Assembly (NCBI GenBank): GCA_035943635.1
Contig: DASZBX010000106.1
Span: forward strand, 1-64,000
DNA length: 64,000 nt
Origin: DASZBX01 sp035943635
GTDB taxonomy: Bacteria > Actinomycetota > Actinomycetes > Streptomycetales > Catenulisporaceae
Reading direction: 5' to 3'
The notes under the pieces are model-generated. The model was not told where the DNA came from, did not search any database, and saw only the letters and a program-made list of their open reading frames with translations. Below, one piece after another: positions 8,060 through 17,077 of the stretch (within the stretch, counting starts at the first letter, position 1; every line of letters begins with the position of its first letter). A program made the translations under genes and the position numbers.

Positions 8060-9112
8060 ATGACCCGGGTCGCGCTGGTGGTGAACCGGGCCGAGACCGG
8101 CCCCGCCCAGATCGAGGCGCTGTACCGGACCGCGGCCGCCGCCTGCGTCGACGCGGGCTGGCCCGCGCCGGAGCTGCTGCTCGCCGACGAGACCGACCCG
8201 GGCGCCGCGGCCGCCGGGCAGGCGCTGCGCGATGGCGCCGACCTGGTGGTCGCGTGCGGCGGCGACGTGACGGTGTCCGCGGTGGCCGAGGCCCTCACCG
8301 AGGCCGGTGCGGACGCCAGGATCACGGCCGAGGCCCAGGCCAGGCCCGGGAACGGCGAGCAGCCCGCGGGTGAGGTCGAGTACTGGCACGAGGACGGGCC
8401 CACCGACCGGGCCGGCGCGCTGCCGAACGCCGCGCTGGGCATCGTGCCGCTGGGCATCGGCAACCTGCTGGCCGCCTCGCTGGGCGTGCCCGGCGGCCTG
8501 GACGAGGCCGTCAATACCCTGATCACCGGGGTCGACCGGCGGATCGACCTCGGCGTGGTGCGCAGCGTGGACCACGAGCAGCGCGAGGCCCGGGTCCTGG
8601 TCGGGCTGGCCGGGCTCGGTTTCGACGCGGCGGTGCTCGCCGACGTGTCGGCCGGGCTGCGCCGGCGGATCGGCTGGCCGGCCTACCTGGTCCCGATCGC
8701 CCGGCACCTGGGCGACCGCGGGGTCACCGTCACCTTCGAACTGGACGGGCGCACCGTGCGGCACCGGGCCGTGCGCACCGCCCTGATCGGCAACGTCGGC
8801 CGGGTCCGCGGCGGCCTGGACCTGCTGCCGGACTCCGCGCCGGACGACGGGCTGCTGGACGTGGTGGTGCTCGCCCCGCGCGGGCGGATCCTGGGCTGGC
8901 CCGCGGTGGTGCGCGAGCTTATCAGTTCACGTTCTCGCAACACGGACGACGTCATCCGCTATCGTGCGGGGCATATCGTGGCCCGTACTCGCCGTCCGGT
9001 CGCCCAGGAGGTCGACGGCGAGGTCCTCGGCAGCGGTGTCTGCCTCGACGTCCGGGTCCTGCACCTGGCGCTGGCGGTGCGGGTGCCGCGGCCGGCGCCG
9101 GCCAGCCGGTGA
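8060..9112 (+). CDS. Diacylglycerol/sphingosine kinase-like protein
   Basis: A 350-residue protein of the DAGK/YegS-like lipid kinase family, expected to phosphorylate a membrane diacylglycerol or similar lipid at the inner membrane face. The ATG at 8060 gives the usual MTRVALVVNR beginning; a longer frame from 7997 adds only non-family residues. The family nucleotide motif GGDGT reads GGDVTV here (residues 67-72). About 40 residues, rich in Ala/Glu/Gly, are inserted before the next conserved block LGIVPLGIGNLLAASLG (about 126-142), where relatives read G-T-G-N. The C-terminal half keeps normal landmarks such as GLGFDAAVL, TALIGN and LLDVVVL. The altered glycine and the insertion raise doubt about normal catalysis. 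Confidence 0.8.
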   Translation: MTRVALVVNRAETGPAQIEALYRTAAAACVDAGWPAPELLLADETDPGAAAAGQALRDGADLVVACGGDVTVSAVAEALTEAGADARITAEAQARPGNGEQPAGEVEYWHEDGPTDRAGALPNAALGIVPLGIGNLLAASLGVPGGLDEAVNTLITGVDRRIDLGVVRSVDHEQREARVLVGLAGLGFDAAVLADVSAGLRRRIGWPAYLVPIARHLGDRGVTVTFELDGRTVRHRAVRTALIGNVGRVRGGLDLLPDSAPDDGLLDVVVLAPRGRILGWPAVVRELISSRSRNTDDVIRYRAGHIVARTRRPVAQEVDGEVLGSGVCLDVRVLHLALAVRVPRPAPASR

Positions 9113-9550
9113 CCCGGGCCGCGCGGGGCCGGGACCCCGGCCGGCGACGCCGCGGACCGGGCCGGCGTCCGGCCCGCGCCCGAGTCCACCACCCCGTCCG
9201 ACCACCCCGACCAGGGCCCGAGCCCCGGGATCTCAGGAGGCGAATTGTCCGGCCCAGTCGTCGGCCCGCCCGGCATGGTACCGGGCCGCGCGCCCGCCGG
9301 GCGCCCGCTCCTCGGCCGTTCGGGGGCCGGGCGCCCCGGCCGCGGATCCCAGCCGGGGCAGGCGGATCGGCCCCGGAATACCTGTGTGAATTCCCTGGTT
9401 GGCCTGAGCATAGGCCCGAATGCACCACGCCATGCATAGCTTTGTGGAATCCGGTTATCAACGATGCACGCAGCCGCAGTACGCCGGCCCGCCCCGTCGG
9501 CACGGCCCGCGGCGAAGACTCTGTCGACTTTACCGAAACGAGGCGGCAAG
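9113..9550. other. Intergenic region
   Basis: About 440 bases, very GC rich in the first two thirds and more AT rich near 9400-9470, where a promoter for the STAS gene may lie. I see no gene or clear repeat. Confidence 0.4.
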
Positions 9551-10027
9551 ATGAAGACTTTCCCGATCAAGGTCCTGGCCGGTCCGATCCGCACCGAGGA
9601 ACCCGCGCCGTCCCCCCGCGTGAGCACCAACCGCCTGACCCTGCACCTGGTCACCGAGGACGGCCTGCCGGTCGCCCGGATCGTCGGGGACCTGGACGGG
9701 CTCAACGCGGCCGAGCTGACCCGGCTGGCCGACGACCTCGCCGCCCAGGGCGCGGCCCGGCTGGTGCTGGACCTGCGCCAGCTGTACTCCGTGGACGCCC
9801 CCGGGCTGGCCGCCCTGCTGGACGCCGCGGCGCTGCTGGCCCAGTGCGGCTGCCGCACGGCGCTGGCCGCGGTCCGGCCGCGGGTGCGCCACTTCCTGGC
9901 CCGGATGGGTGTGGCCGCCCAGTTCCCGACCTTCAGCACGGTCGAGGAGGCGCTGCGCGGGGAGATCTCCGGCGCGCAGACCAGCCAGGTCCGGGTGCGC
10001 CGGGCGCCGCAGGTCCTGTCCGCGTGA
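9551..10027 (+). CDS. STAS-domain protein lacking the phosphorylatable serine
   Basis: A 158-residue single STAS-domain protein of the anti-sigma-factor-antagonist type. The ATG at 9551 follows GAGGCGGCAAG. The central block LVLDLRQLYSVDAPGLAALL (about residues 73-92) aligns with the loop that in RsbV-like proteins carries D-S-S-G; here both serines are replaced, giving D-A-P-G. It therefore cannot be controlled by the usual serine phosphorylation and may be a constitutive or decoy partner. The first 30 residues and the C-terminal tail are extra compared with a minimal STAS domain. It lies upstream of the rsbQ/rsbP-like genes but is separated from them by 406 bp, so it may be its own transcript. 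Confidence 0.82.
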   Translation: MKTFPIKVLAGPIRTEEPAPSPRVSTNRLTLHLVTEDGLPVARIVGDLDGLNAAELTRLADDLAAQGAARLVLDLRQLYSVDAPGLAALLDAAALLAQCGCRTALAAVRPRVRHFLARMGVAAQFPTFSTVEEALRGEISGAQTSQVRVRRAPQVLSA

Positions 10028-10433
10028 GGCCGGGCGACTAGTGAAGGAGCAGGCGAAGCGGAGGATGCGGTTGACGACAGGTCTGGGGATACGTAGGTAG
10101 CCGGTGTGGCGTGGGCATTGGGGCCCGCGCTGAGGTCGCGACCATGAGGCGCGAGCCGGAAGCCGGGTAAGCAGTACAGGTGACAGACAAGACGTAGCGG
10201 GTGCAGCGGGTGCGCGACCGGTCGGGTAGGTGCCGGTCGCGAACACTGGCAAGTGGCACGAACGCGAGTGAGGGCAGCCGTCGGCTTTCGTCCGGCGGCT
10301 GCGGCAATGAGGGGGTCTGCCCGGCCGAAGCGGGCGCGGCAACGGCCCGGTTGGTGTGGTGCGACGGCCCGGGGGACTGGCCGCTCAGGTGATTCACGGG
10401 TCCCGCTATTGCTGATCCGGTCCGGATGGCAGG
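10028..10433. other. Intergenic region upstream of rsbQ
   Basis: About 400 bases without a credible gene. It presumably carries the promoter of the rsbQ-rsbP operon; I could not identify a convincing -35/-10 pair. Confidence 0.4.
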
Positions 10434-11240
10434 ATGTCCTCTGTGGATACGCGCAGCAAGTTTCATGTGAAATTCGCGGGACCCGAGGACGGCCCCGTGC
10501 TGATGCTTGCGCACGGCTTCGGCTGCGACCAGAACATGTGGCGGCTCGTCGTCCCCGAGCTGGCCAAGCATTTCCGGGTCGTCCTGTTCGACCACATCGG
10601 CGCCGGACGGTCCGACTGGTCGGTCTGGTCCGAGGAGCGGTACTCCGCCCTGGACAGTTACGCTGACGACGTGCTGGAGATCTGCCGGGATCTGGATCTG
10701 CGGGAGGTGACCCTGGTCGGGCACTCGGTCAGCGCCTCGATCGCGGTGCTCGCCGCCGCGCGCGAACCGGAGCACTTCGCCAAGCTGGTCCTGCTCACCC
10801 CCTCGCCCCGGTTCGTCGACGAGGGCGACTACCGCGGCGGGTTCAGCCAGGAGGACATCGACGAGCTGCTGGAGTCGCTGGAGAGCAACTACCTGGGCTG
10901 GTCGGCGGTCGCCGCGCCGATGATCATGGGCAACCCGGACCGGCCGGAACTCGGCCGGGAGCTGACCAACAGCTTCTGCCGGATGGACCCGCGGATCGCC
11001 CGGGTGTTCGCCCGGGCCACCTTCCTGTCCGACAACCGGGCCGACCTGGAACGGGTCACCGTGCCCACCCTGGTGCTCCAATGCGCCCACGACGCCATCG
11101 CCCCGCCCGAGGTCGGCCGGTACGTACACGACCACATCCCCGGCAGCCGGCTCGAGACCCTCCCGGCCACCGGCCACTGCCCCCAGCTGAGCGCCCCCGA
11201 GGCCACCGCGCGGGCCGTCCTCGCGTTCGCGGCGGGCTGA
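10434..11240 (+). CDS. rsbQ: RsbQ-like alpha/beta hydrolase
   Basis: A 268-residue alpha/beta hydrolase closely resembling Bacillus RsbQ, the positive partner of the RsbP phosphatase in energy-stress activation of sigma-B. Diagnostic segments include HGFGCDQNMWRLVVPEL (about 27-43), the nucleophile elbow GHSVSAS (Ser98), ESNYLGWSAVAAPMIMG (150-166), DPRIARVFARATFLSDNRADL and PTLVLQCAHDAIAP with Asp220 and His248 (GHCPQLS) completing the triad. RsbQ is thought to bind or turn over a small hydrophobic molecule and to signal to the PAS domain of RsbP. Four bases separate its stop from the next start, so the two are co-transcribed exactly as in Bacillus. Confidence 0.92.
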   Translation: MSSVDTRSKFHVKFAGPEDGPVLMLAHGFGCDQNMWRLVVPELAKHFRVVLFDHIGAGRSDWSVWSEERYSALDSYADDVLEICRDLDLREVTLVGHSVSASIAVLAAAREPEHFAKLVLLTPSPRFVDEGDYRGGFSQEDIDELLESLESNYLGWSAVAAPMIMGNPDRPELGRELTNSFCRMDPRIARVFARATFLSDNRADLERVTVPTLVLQCAHDAIAPPEVGRYVHDHIPGSRLETLPATGHCPQLSAPEATARAVLAFAAG

Positions 11241-11244
11241 CCCG

Positions 11245-12612
11245 GTGGCGCTCCCCGGCCCGGCGGCCAGGCCCAACCCGGCCCCGTCGTTCGCCGCGGC
11301 CCTGGAGGACAGCGCCGAGGACCTGTACGAGAACGCCCCCTGCGGCTACCTGTCCACGCAGCTGGACGGCCTGATCGTCAAGGCCAACGGCACGCTGCTG
11401 GACTGGCTCGGGCGCACCCGGCCGGACCTGGTCGGCCGGCTGCGGTTCAGCGACCTGCTCACCGTCGGCGGCAAGCTGTACCACGAGACCCACTTCGCGC
11501 CGCTGCTGCAGATGCAGGGCGAGGTCGGCGGCGTCGCGCTGGAGCTGAAGGCCGCCGACGGGACGCGCCTGCCGGTGCTGGTCACCTCCGTGATCAAGAA
11601 CGGTCCGGACGGCAGCCCGCTGCTGATCCGCACCACCGTCTTCGACGCCCGAGACCGGCGCGCCTACGAGACCGAACTGCTGCGCGCCCGGCAGGAGGCC
11701 GACGCCGCCCGCGCCCAGGCCGAGACCGCCCGCGAGGAGGCCGAACGCGCCCGCCAAGACGCCGACACGCAGCGCGAGGCGGCCGAACAGGCCCGGCTGG
11801 ACCTCCAGCGCACCGACCTGGAGGTCCGGCGCGACCGCGACCGGCTCGAACGCTTCGCCGCCACCCTGCAGCGCAGCCTGCTGCCGCCGGTCCTGCCGCC
11901 GGTGCCCGGGATGCAGGTCGCCGCGTACTACCACATCGCCTCGCTCGACCACGTCGGCGGCGACTTCTACGACCTGTTCCCGCTGACCGGCGACACCTGG
12001 GGGTTCTTCCTCGGCGACGTGTGCGGCAAGGGCGCCGTCGCCGCCGCGGTCACCTCGCTGGTGCGCTACACCCTGCGCGCCGCAGCGGTCTACGAACCGA
12101 ACCCGGCGGCCGTCCTGACCAACCTCAACACCGCGCTCACCGACCAGTACCGCAACGACGACCTGCGTTTCTGCACGGTCGTCTTCGGCCTGATCACCCT
12201 GGCCCGCGACGGCACGGACTGCACGGTCGTGCTGGCCAGCGGCGGTCACCCGCCGGCCCTGCTGCTGCGCGCGGACGGCACCGCCGCCTACCAGCACACG
12301 CCCGGCGGCCAGCTGATCGGCGCCCTGCCCGAGGCGCTGATCGCAACCACCGCCATCGCGCTGCGGCCCGGCGACACCCTGGTGCTCTACACCGACGGCC
12401 TGACCGAGGCCCACACCATAGCTCCCGACCGCTACGGCGAGCAGGCCCTGCTCGACTTCGCCGCCGACCTCGCCCCGACCGACGCCCCGGCCGCGGTCAC
12501 GGCGCTGACCGGCCTGCTGGCCGGGTTCGGCGACGGACTGGACGACGACACCGCCCTGATGGCGCTGAGCCTGCCCGCGAAGAGCACCACGACGAACCAG
12601 GGCACCGGATGA
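11245..12612 (+). CDS. rsbP: RsbP-like PAS-PP2C phosphatase
   Basis: A 455-residue cytoplasmic sensor phosphatase. It has an N-terminal PAS domain (about 25-140, starting LYENAPCGYLSTQLDG), a long charged coiled coil (about 145-210), and a PP2C/SpoIIE-type phosphatase domain (about 215-445) with the metal motifs GGDFYDLF, GDVCGKG, LYTDGLTEAH and DDDTALMAL. This is the architecture of Bacillus RsbP, which dephosphorylates the STAS antagonist RsbV so that it can sequester the anti-sigma kinase. The start is a GTG just after rsbQ. Its stop overlaps the ATG of the following STAS gene (ATGA), placing phosphatase and likely substrate in one coupled operon. Confidence 0.92.
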   Translation: MALPGPAARPNPAPSFAAALEDSAEDLYENAPCGYLSTQLDGLIVKANGTLLDWLGRTRPDLVGRLRFSDLLTVGGKLYHETHFAPLLQMQGEVGGVALELKAADGTRLPVLVTSVIKNGPDGSPLLIRTTVFDARDRRAYETELLRARQEADAARAQAETAREEAERARQDADTQREAAEQARLDLQRTDLEVRRDRDRLERFAATLQRSLLPPVLPPVPGMQVAAYYHIASLDHVGGDFYDLFPLTGDTWGFFLGDVCGKGAVAAAVTSLVRYTLRAAAVYEPNPAAVLTNLNTALTDQYRNDDLRFCTVVFGLITLARDGTDCTVVLASGGHPPALLLRADGTAAYQHTPGGQLIGALPEALIATTAIALRPGDTLVLYTDGLTEAHTIAPDRYGEQALLDFAADLAPTDAPAAVTALTGLLAGFGDGLDDDTALMALSLPAKSTTTNQGTG

Positions 12613-12962
12613 ACGACCAGATCATGACCGTCACGGCCGCCGCCACCGAGCACGGGCCGGTGCTGGTCGTGGCCGGAGACCTCGACCTGCACACCGTCCC
12701 GCTGGTCCGCGAGGCCCTGCGCGAACTGGCCCTCGGCCCCGGCCGGCGACTGTTCCTGGATCTGCGCGGACTGACCTTCTGCGACTCCAGCGGCATCGCC
12801 TGCCTGATCGAGGCCTCCAACCAGGCCGCCTCGGCCGGGTCCGGTATCGCCCTGGTCGCCGTGCCGGCGCCGGTGCAGCGGATCCTGCGGATGGTGGGCC
12901 TGACCCAGATGCTGCGGATGTACGACAGCGTCGCCGACGCGAACCGGGCGCCGTCCGGGTGA
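12609..12962 (+). CDS. RsbV-like anti-sigma factor antagonist (STAS)
   Basis: A 117-residue STAS protein with the conserved loop TFCDSSGIACLIEA, including the serine that RsbW-type kinases phosphorylate. Start ATG overlaps the upstream phosphatase stop. Expected role: in its unphosphorylated form it binds the anti-sigma kinase and releases a sigma factor. Context makes it the probable substrate of the PAS-PP2C protein and of the HATPase protein encoded 140 bp downstream. No sigma factor gene is next to it in this window, so the target sigma is unknown. Confidence 0.93.
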   Translation: MNDQIMTVTAAATEHGPVLVVAGDLDLHTVPLVREALRELALGPGRRLFLDLRGLTFCDSSGIACLIEASNQAASAGSGIALVAVPAPVQRILRMVGLTQMLRMYDSVADANRAPSG

Positions 12963-13102
12963 ACACCCGGCCCCGGCCCGGTCCGGGCCCGGGACCACAC
13001 TGTTTGCCCCGGTCGATCCCGGGCACCCGCGATCCGGAGCAGACCCGCCCCGGACGGACACGCGCGGCGCCGGGCGGGCTGCCGCGATGAAGGGCGTCCC
13101 CT

Positions 13103-13540
13103 GTGTGCACCGACCACGACGAAGGCTTCCACCACTCGTTCCCCGCCGACCCGCTCGGACCGGGGGCCGGCGCCGTGTCCGCCGGACGCCACTACGTGCG
13201 CGACTGCCTGGCCGGGATCGGCGCCGAGCCCGCGGTGACCGAGGTGGTCACCCTGCTCGCCAGCGAGGTGCTGACCAACGCGGTGCTCTACGGCCCGCCG
13301 CCGGTCGAGGTCCGGGTGCACCTGGTCGGGGAACGGGTCCGGGTCTCGGTGATCGACTCGACCACCGCGCCGCCGGTCATGCGCGAGGGCGATGCGACCG
13401 GCGGCTGGGGACTGCACCTGGTCGAGCGCGGAGCGGTCGACTGGGGCTACCACCTGCACGGACCGGGCAAGTGCGTGTGGTTCGAGGCCGACCTGAAGTC
13501 CGACGCCCCGGACCCCGCGTTGCTGCTCGCCGGCAAGTGA
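13103..13540 (+). CDS. RsbW-like anti-sigma factor / HATPase_c protein
   Basis: A 145-residue GHKL-type ATP-binding protein. The N box reads LLASEVLTNAVLYG (about 52-65), followed by the G1-like VSVIDSTTAPP and the G2 box GGWGLHLVERGAVDWGY (about 99-115). Such small stand-alone kinases act as anti-sigma factors or serine kinases of STAS proteins. The start is a GTG at 13103. It probably works with the STAS and PP2C proteins upstream, completing an RsbQ-P-V-W set. The asparagine and glycine residues needed for ATP binding are present. Confidence 0.88.
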   Translation: MCTDHDEGFHHSFPADPLGPGAGAVSAGRHYVRDCLAGIGAEPAVTEVVTLLASEVLTNAVLYGPPPVEVRVHLVGERVRVSVIDSTTAPPVMREGDATGGWGLHLVERGAVDWGYHLHGPGKCVWFEADLKSDAPDPALLLAGK

Positions 13541-13666
13541 TCGCTGCCCGGACCGGTCGCAGCCGCGCGGCGAGTCCGGGCAACGATTGAAAATCCCAAG
13601 TCCGGGGATACGATCGCGAATGCCGCCAGGGCGGTAACACCGTGACACGATATGAGGGCACTACAT

Positions 13667-15268
13667 ATGAGGTTCCTGATACTGCCCGGGCTGCTGGCCG
13701 CCGCCGCGCTGTCCGTCTGGGCGGTCCTGGCCGGGTCGGCCTGGTGGCTGATCGCCGCCGTCCCGTTCGTGCTGCTGCTCCTGCTCGGCCTGTACGACAT
13801 CCTCCAGCGCCGGCACTCGATCCTGCGCAACTTTCCGGTGCTCGGGCACATGCGGTTCCTGCTCGAAAGCATCCGGCCCGAACTCCAGCAGTACTTCATC
13901 GAGCGCAACTACGACGGGCGCCCGTTCGACCGGGACACCCGCACCGTGATCTACGAGCGGGCCAAGGGCATCCACGGCGAGCAGGCCTTCGGCACCGAGC
14001 GGGACGTCAACGAGGTCGGCTACGAGTACATCGTGCACTCGACCGCTCCGACGGAGCCGTCCAAGGACCAGCCCAGGGTGCGCGTCGGCGGCCCGGACTG
14101 CACCCAGCCCTACGACATGGCCCTGCTGAACGTGTCCGCGATGAGCTTCGGCGCGCTCAGCGCCAACGCGATCCGGGCCCTGAACGCCGGGGCCAAGGCC
14201 GGCGGCTTCGCCCACGACACCGGCGAGGGCGGCCTGACCAGGTACCACCTGGAGAACGGCGGCGACCTGATCTGGGAGATCGGCAGCGGCTACTTCGGCA
14301 CCCGGACCAAGGACGGGGACTTCGACCCGGACATCTTCGCCGACAAGTCCGCCAATCCGCAGGTCAAGTGCGTCTCGCTGAAACTGAGCCAGGGCGCCAA
14401 GCCCGGCATCGGCGGCGTCCTGCCCGGGGCGAAGGTGACCAAGGAGATCGCCGAGGCGCGCGGCGTGCCGCAGGGCGAGAAGTGCGTCAGCCCGGCCGCG
14501 CACAAGGTCTTCCACACCCCGCGCGAACTGGTCCAGTTCATCGCCCGGATGCGCGAGCTGTCCGGCGGCAAGCCGACCGGGTTCAAGATGTGCGTCGGCT
14601 CCCGGCGCGAACTGCTCGGCATCTGCAAGGCCATGATCGAGGAGGGCATCACCCCCGACTTCATCGTGGTCGACGGCTCCGAGGGCGGCACCGGCGCGGC
14701 CCCGCTGGAATTCGAGGACCACGTCGGGGTCCCGCTCACCGAGGGCCTGATCGTGATGCACAACGCCCTGGTCGGCGCCGGACTGCGCGACCGGATCCGG
14801 ATCGGCGCCAGCGGCAAGGTGTCCACCGGCACCGACCTGGTCAAACGGATCGCCCAAGGCGCCGACTACACCAACGCGGCCCGCGCGATGATGATGGCGG
14901 TCGGCTGCATCCAGGCCCAGCGCTGCCACACCAACACCTGCCCGGTCGGCGTGACCACCCAGGACCCGCGCCGGGCCCGCGCCCTGGACGTGCCGGACAA
15001 GTCCGTCCGGGTCCAGCGCTTCCAGCAGGCCACGGTCGCCCAGGCCCAGCAGATCATCGCCTCGATGGGCCTGGCCGGACCGCACGAACTGGCCCCCGAG
15101 ATGCTCTACCGCCGGATCGACCACACCACCGTGCGCACCTACGGCGAACTCTACGACTGGCTCTCCCCGAACGAGCTGGTCGAGGGCGCCCCCGAGGACT
15201 GGGCCGAGGACTGGGCCGCGGCCAGCCCCGACCAGTTCGCCCCGCGGACCCGGCTCGCCCGCGCGTGA
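13667..15268 (+). CDS. FMN-binding glutamate synthase family protein, membrane anchored
   Basis: A 533-residue protein with two N-terminal transmembrane helices (about 2-45) followed by a glutamate-synthase (GltB) central-type FMN domain. Landmarks are NVSAMSFGALSANAIRALN, GEGGLTRYH, KLSQGAKPGIGGVLPG, DFIVVDGSEGGTGAAP and the cysteine-containing GCIQAQRCHTNTCPVG, which resembles the [3Fe-4S] cluster loop of GltB. There is no glutaminase domain, so it is not a complete GOGAT. Close relatives are widespread but uncharacterised oxidoreductases. I chose ATG 13667 because GAGGG sits seven bases upstream; an ATG at 13652 is in frame. It precedes poxB by 34 bp and is probably co-transcribed with it. 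Confidence 0.88.
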   Translation: MRFLILPGLLAAAALSVWAVLAGSAWWLIAAVPFVLLLLLGLYDILQRRHSILRNFPVLGHMRFLLESIRPELQQYFIERNYDGRPFDRDTRTVIYERAKGIHGEQAFGTERDVNEVGYEYIVHSTAPTEPSKDQPRVRVGGPDCTQPYDMALLNVSAMSFGALSANAIRALNAGAKAGGFAHDTGEGGLTRYHLENGGDLIWEIGSGYFGTRTKDGDFDPDIFADKSANPQVKCVSLKLSQGAKPGIGGVLPGAKVTKEIAEARGVPQGEKCVSPAAHKVFHTPRELVQFIARMRELSGGKPTGFKMCVGSRRELLGICKAMIEEGITPDFIVVDGSEGGTGAAPLEFEDHVGVPLTEGLIVMHNALVGAGLRDRIRIGASGKVSTGTDLVKRIAQGADYTNAARAMMMAVGCIQAQRCHTNTCPVGVTTQDPRRARALDVPDKSVRVQRFQQATVAQAQQIIASMGLAGPHELAPEMLYRRIDHTTVRTYGELYDWLSPNELVEGAPEDWAEDWAAASPDQFAPRTRLARA

Positions 15269-15302
15269 CCCGCCCGACCCGCCCACCCCGAGGAGCCCGA
15301 GC

Positions 15303-17033
15303 ATGACCACCATCGCCGAACAACTCGTCACCACCCTCGCCGACCTCGGCGTCCGGACCGTCTGGGGAGTGGTCGGGGACGCGCTGAACCCGGTCACCGA
15401 CGCGATCCGGCGCGAGCCGCGGATCGAGTGGATCGGCACCCGGCACGAGGAGGCCGCCGCCTTCGCCGCCGGGGCCCAGGCCCAGCTCAGCGGTACCCTG
15501 GGCGTGTGCATGGGCACCGTCGGGCCCGGCTCGATCCACCTGCTCAACGGCCTGTACGACGCGAAGAAGTCGCACGCCCCGGTGCTCGCGATCTGCGGCC
15601 AGGTGCCGCTGGCCGAGTCCGGCAGCGACTACTTCCAGGAGGTCGACAACGACGCCCTGTTCCGCGACGTGGCCGAGTTCAGCCACACCGTCACCTCCCC
15701 GGCGCAGCTGCCCCGGGTTCTGGAGCAGGCGATCCAGGCCGCCTACGCCCGGCCCGGGGTTGCGGTGCTGACCCTGCCCGGCGACGTCGGCTCGATGGAC
15801 GCACCCAAGGACGCGAAGCCGCACCTGAACATCCGCCGCCCGGTGCTGGTCCCGGCCCAGACCGACCTGGCCGCCGCGGCCGACCTGGTCAACGCGGCCG
15901 GCTCGGTCACCATGCTGGTCGGCATGGGGGCGCGCGAGGCCCGCGAGCAGGTGCTGGCCGTGGCCGGACGGCTCGGCGCGCCGATGGTGCTCACGCTCAA
16001 GGCCAAGGAGGGCCTGGAGCGCGACAACCCCTACCAGATCGGCCAGAGCGGCCTGATCGGCAACCCCGCCTCCCGGGAGGCGTTCGGCGCCGCGGACCTG
16101 CTGCTGATGGTCGGCACCGACTTCCCCTACCCGCAGTGGCTGCCCGCCGGGACCCCGACCGTGCAGATCGACGTGCGGGCCGAGCACATCGGCCGGCGCA
16201 CCCCGGTCGACGTCGGCGTGGTCGGCGACGCGGCCCCGACCCTGACCGCGCTGCTCGCCCTGCTGGAGGCCAAGACCGACACCAGCCACCTGGACAAGGC
16301 CCGCGGCGCCTACGAGACCTGGGTAAAGCGCCAGCGCCGGCTGATCGACCCGGACCACGACAAGAGCCTGGTCGGCAAGATCCGGTCCAAGTTCGACAAC
16401 ACCGAGGCCCGGATCCGGCCCGAGGCGCTGGCGGCCGTGGTCGACCAGCTCGCCGATGAGGACGCGATCTTCACCACGGACACCGGGATGTCCACGGTGT
16501 GGCTCTCCCGCTTCGTCACGATGCGCGGCACCCGGCGGCTGATCGGCTCGTACAACCTCGGCTCCATGGCCAACGCGATGCCGCAGGCCCTGGGCGCCTC
16601 GGCGCTGGACCGCGGCCGCCAGGTGGTCGCGTTCTGCGGCGACGGCGGCCTGACCATGCTGCTCGGCGAACTGCTGACCGCGGTCGCGTACGAACTGCCG
16701 GTCAAGTTCGTGGTCTTCGACAACGCGCGCCTGGGCATGGTCAAGCTGGAGCAGGAGCAGGGCGGGCTGCCCGAGTTCGGCACCCGGCTGGTCAACCCGG
16801 ACCTGGCCGAGGTGGGCCGGGCGATGGGCCTGACCGGGATCCGGGTGAGCGACCCGGAGGACCTGGCCGAGGCCGTCGGCCGCGCGCTGGCCACGCCCGG
16901 GCCGGTGCTGCTGGACGTGCTGACCAACCCGGAGGAGATCTCCCTGCCGCCGAAGACCACCGCGGCCGACGCCTGGGGCTTCGCGATCGCGAAGCTGAAG
17001 GAAGGGCTGGTCAGCGTCGGCGACGACGGCTGA
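15303..17033 (+). CDS. poxB: Pyruvate dehydrogenase/oxidase, PoxB type (TPP-dependent)
   Basis: A 576-residue thiamine-diphosphate enzyme of the pyruvate oxidase family. The N-terminal Pyr domain has the catalytic Glu region GTRHEEAAAFAAGAQAQL. The central FAD-binding-like domain follows, and the C-terminal PP domain carries the TPP/Mg motif GDGGLTML...FVVFDN (about 445-475). The family converts pyruvate to acetate and CO2, passing electrons to quinone (PoxB) or oxygen. Length and order of domains are normal. A GAGGAGCCCGAGC leader gives a good ribosome-binding site. It follows the GltB-like gene in one probable operon and ends at a hairpin. In several bacteria poxB is a stationary-phase or stress gene, which would fit the Rsb-type module upstream, but that link is inference. 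Confidence 0.9.
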   Translation: MTTIAEQLVTTLADLGVRTVWGVVGDALNPVTDAIRREPRIEWIGTRHEEAAAFAAGAQAQLSGTLGVCMGTVGPGSIHLLNGLYDAKKSHAPVLAICGQVPLAESGSDYFQEVDNDALFRDVAEFSHTVTSPAQLPRVLEQAIQAAYARPGVAVLTLPGDVGSMDAPKDAKPHLNIRRPVLVPAQTDLAAAADLVNAAGSVTMLVGMGAREAREQVLAVAGRLGAPMVLTLKAKEGLERDNPYQIGQSGLIGNPASREAFGAADLLLMVGTDFPYPQWLPAGTPTVQIDVRAEHIGRRTPVDVGVVGDAAPTLTALLALLEAKTDTSHLDKARGAYETWVKRQRRLIDPDHDKSLVGKIRSKFDNTEARIRPEALAAVVDQLADEDAIFTTDTGMSTVWLSRFVTMRGTRRLIGSYNLGSMANAMPQALGASALDRGRQVVAFCGDGGLTMLLGELLTAVAYELPVKFVVFDNARLGMVKLEQEQGGLPEFGTRLVNPDLAEVGRAMGLTGIRVSDPEDLAEAVGRALATPGPVLLDVLTNPEEISLPPKTTAADAWGFAIAKLKEGLVSVGDDG

Positions 17034-17042
17034 GAAAGGCAG

Positions 17043-17072
17043 GCCCGGAGCGGGTTTTCCACCGCTCCGGGC
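17043..17072 (+). terminator. Terminator after poxB
   Basis: GCCCGGAGCGG (17043-17053) pairs with CCGCTCCGGGC (17062-17072) around a T-rich loop, ten bases after the poxB stop. Confidence 0.75.
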
Positions 17073-17077
17073 GCATG

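Noticed and set aside
13661..15547. 628-codon minus-strand open frame
   Set aside because: Antisense shadow of the GltB-like and poxB genes, without domains.
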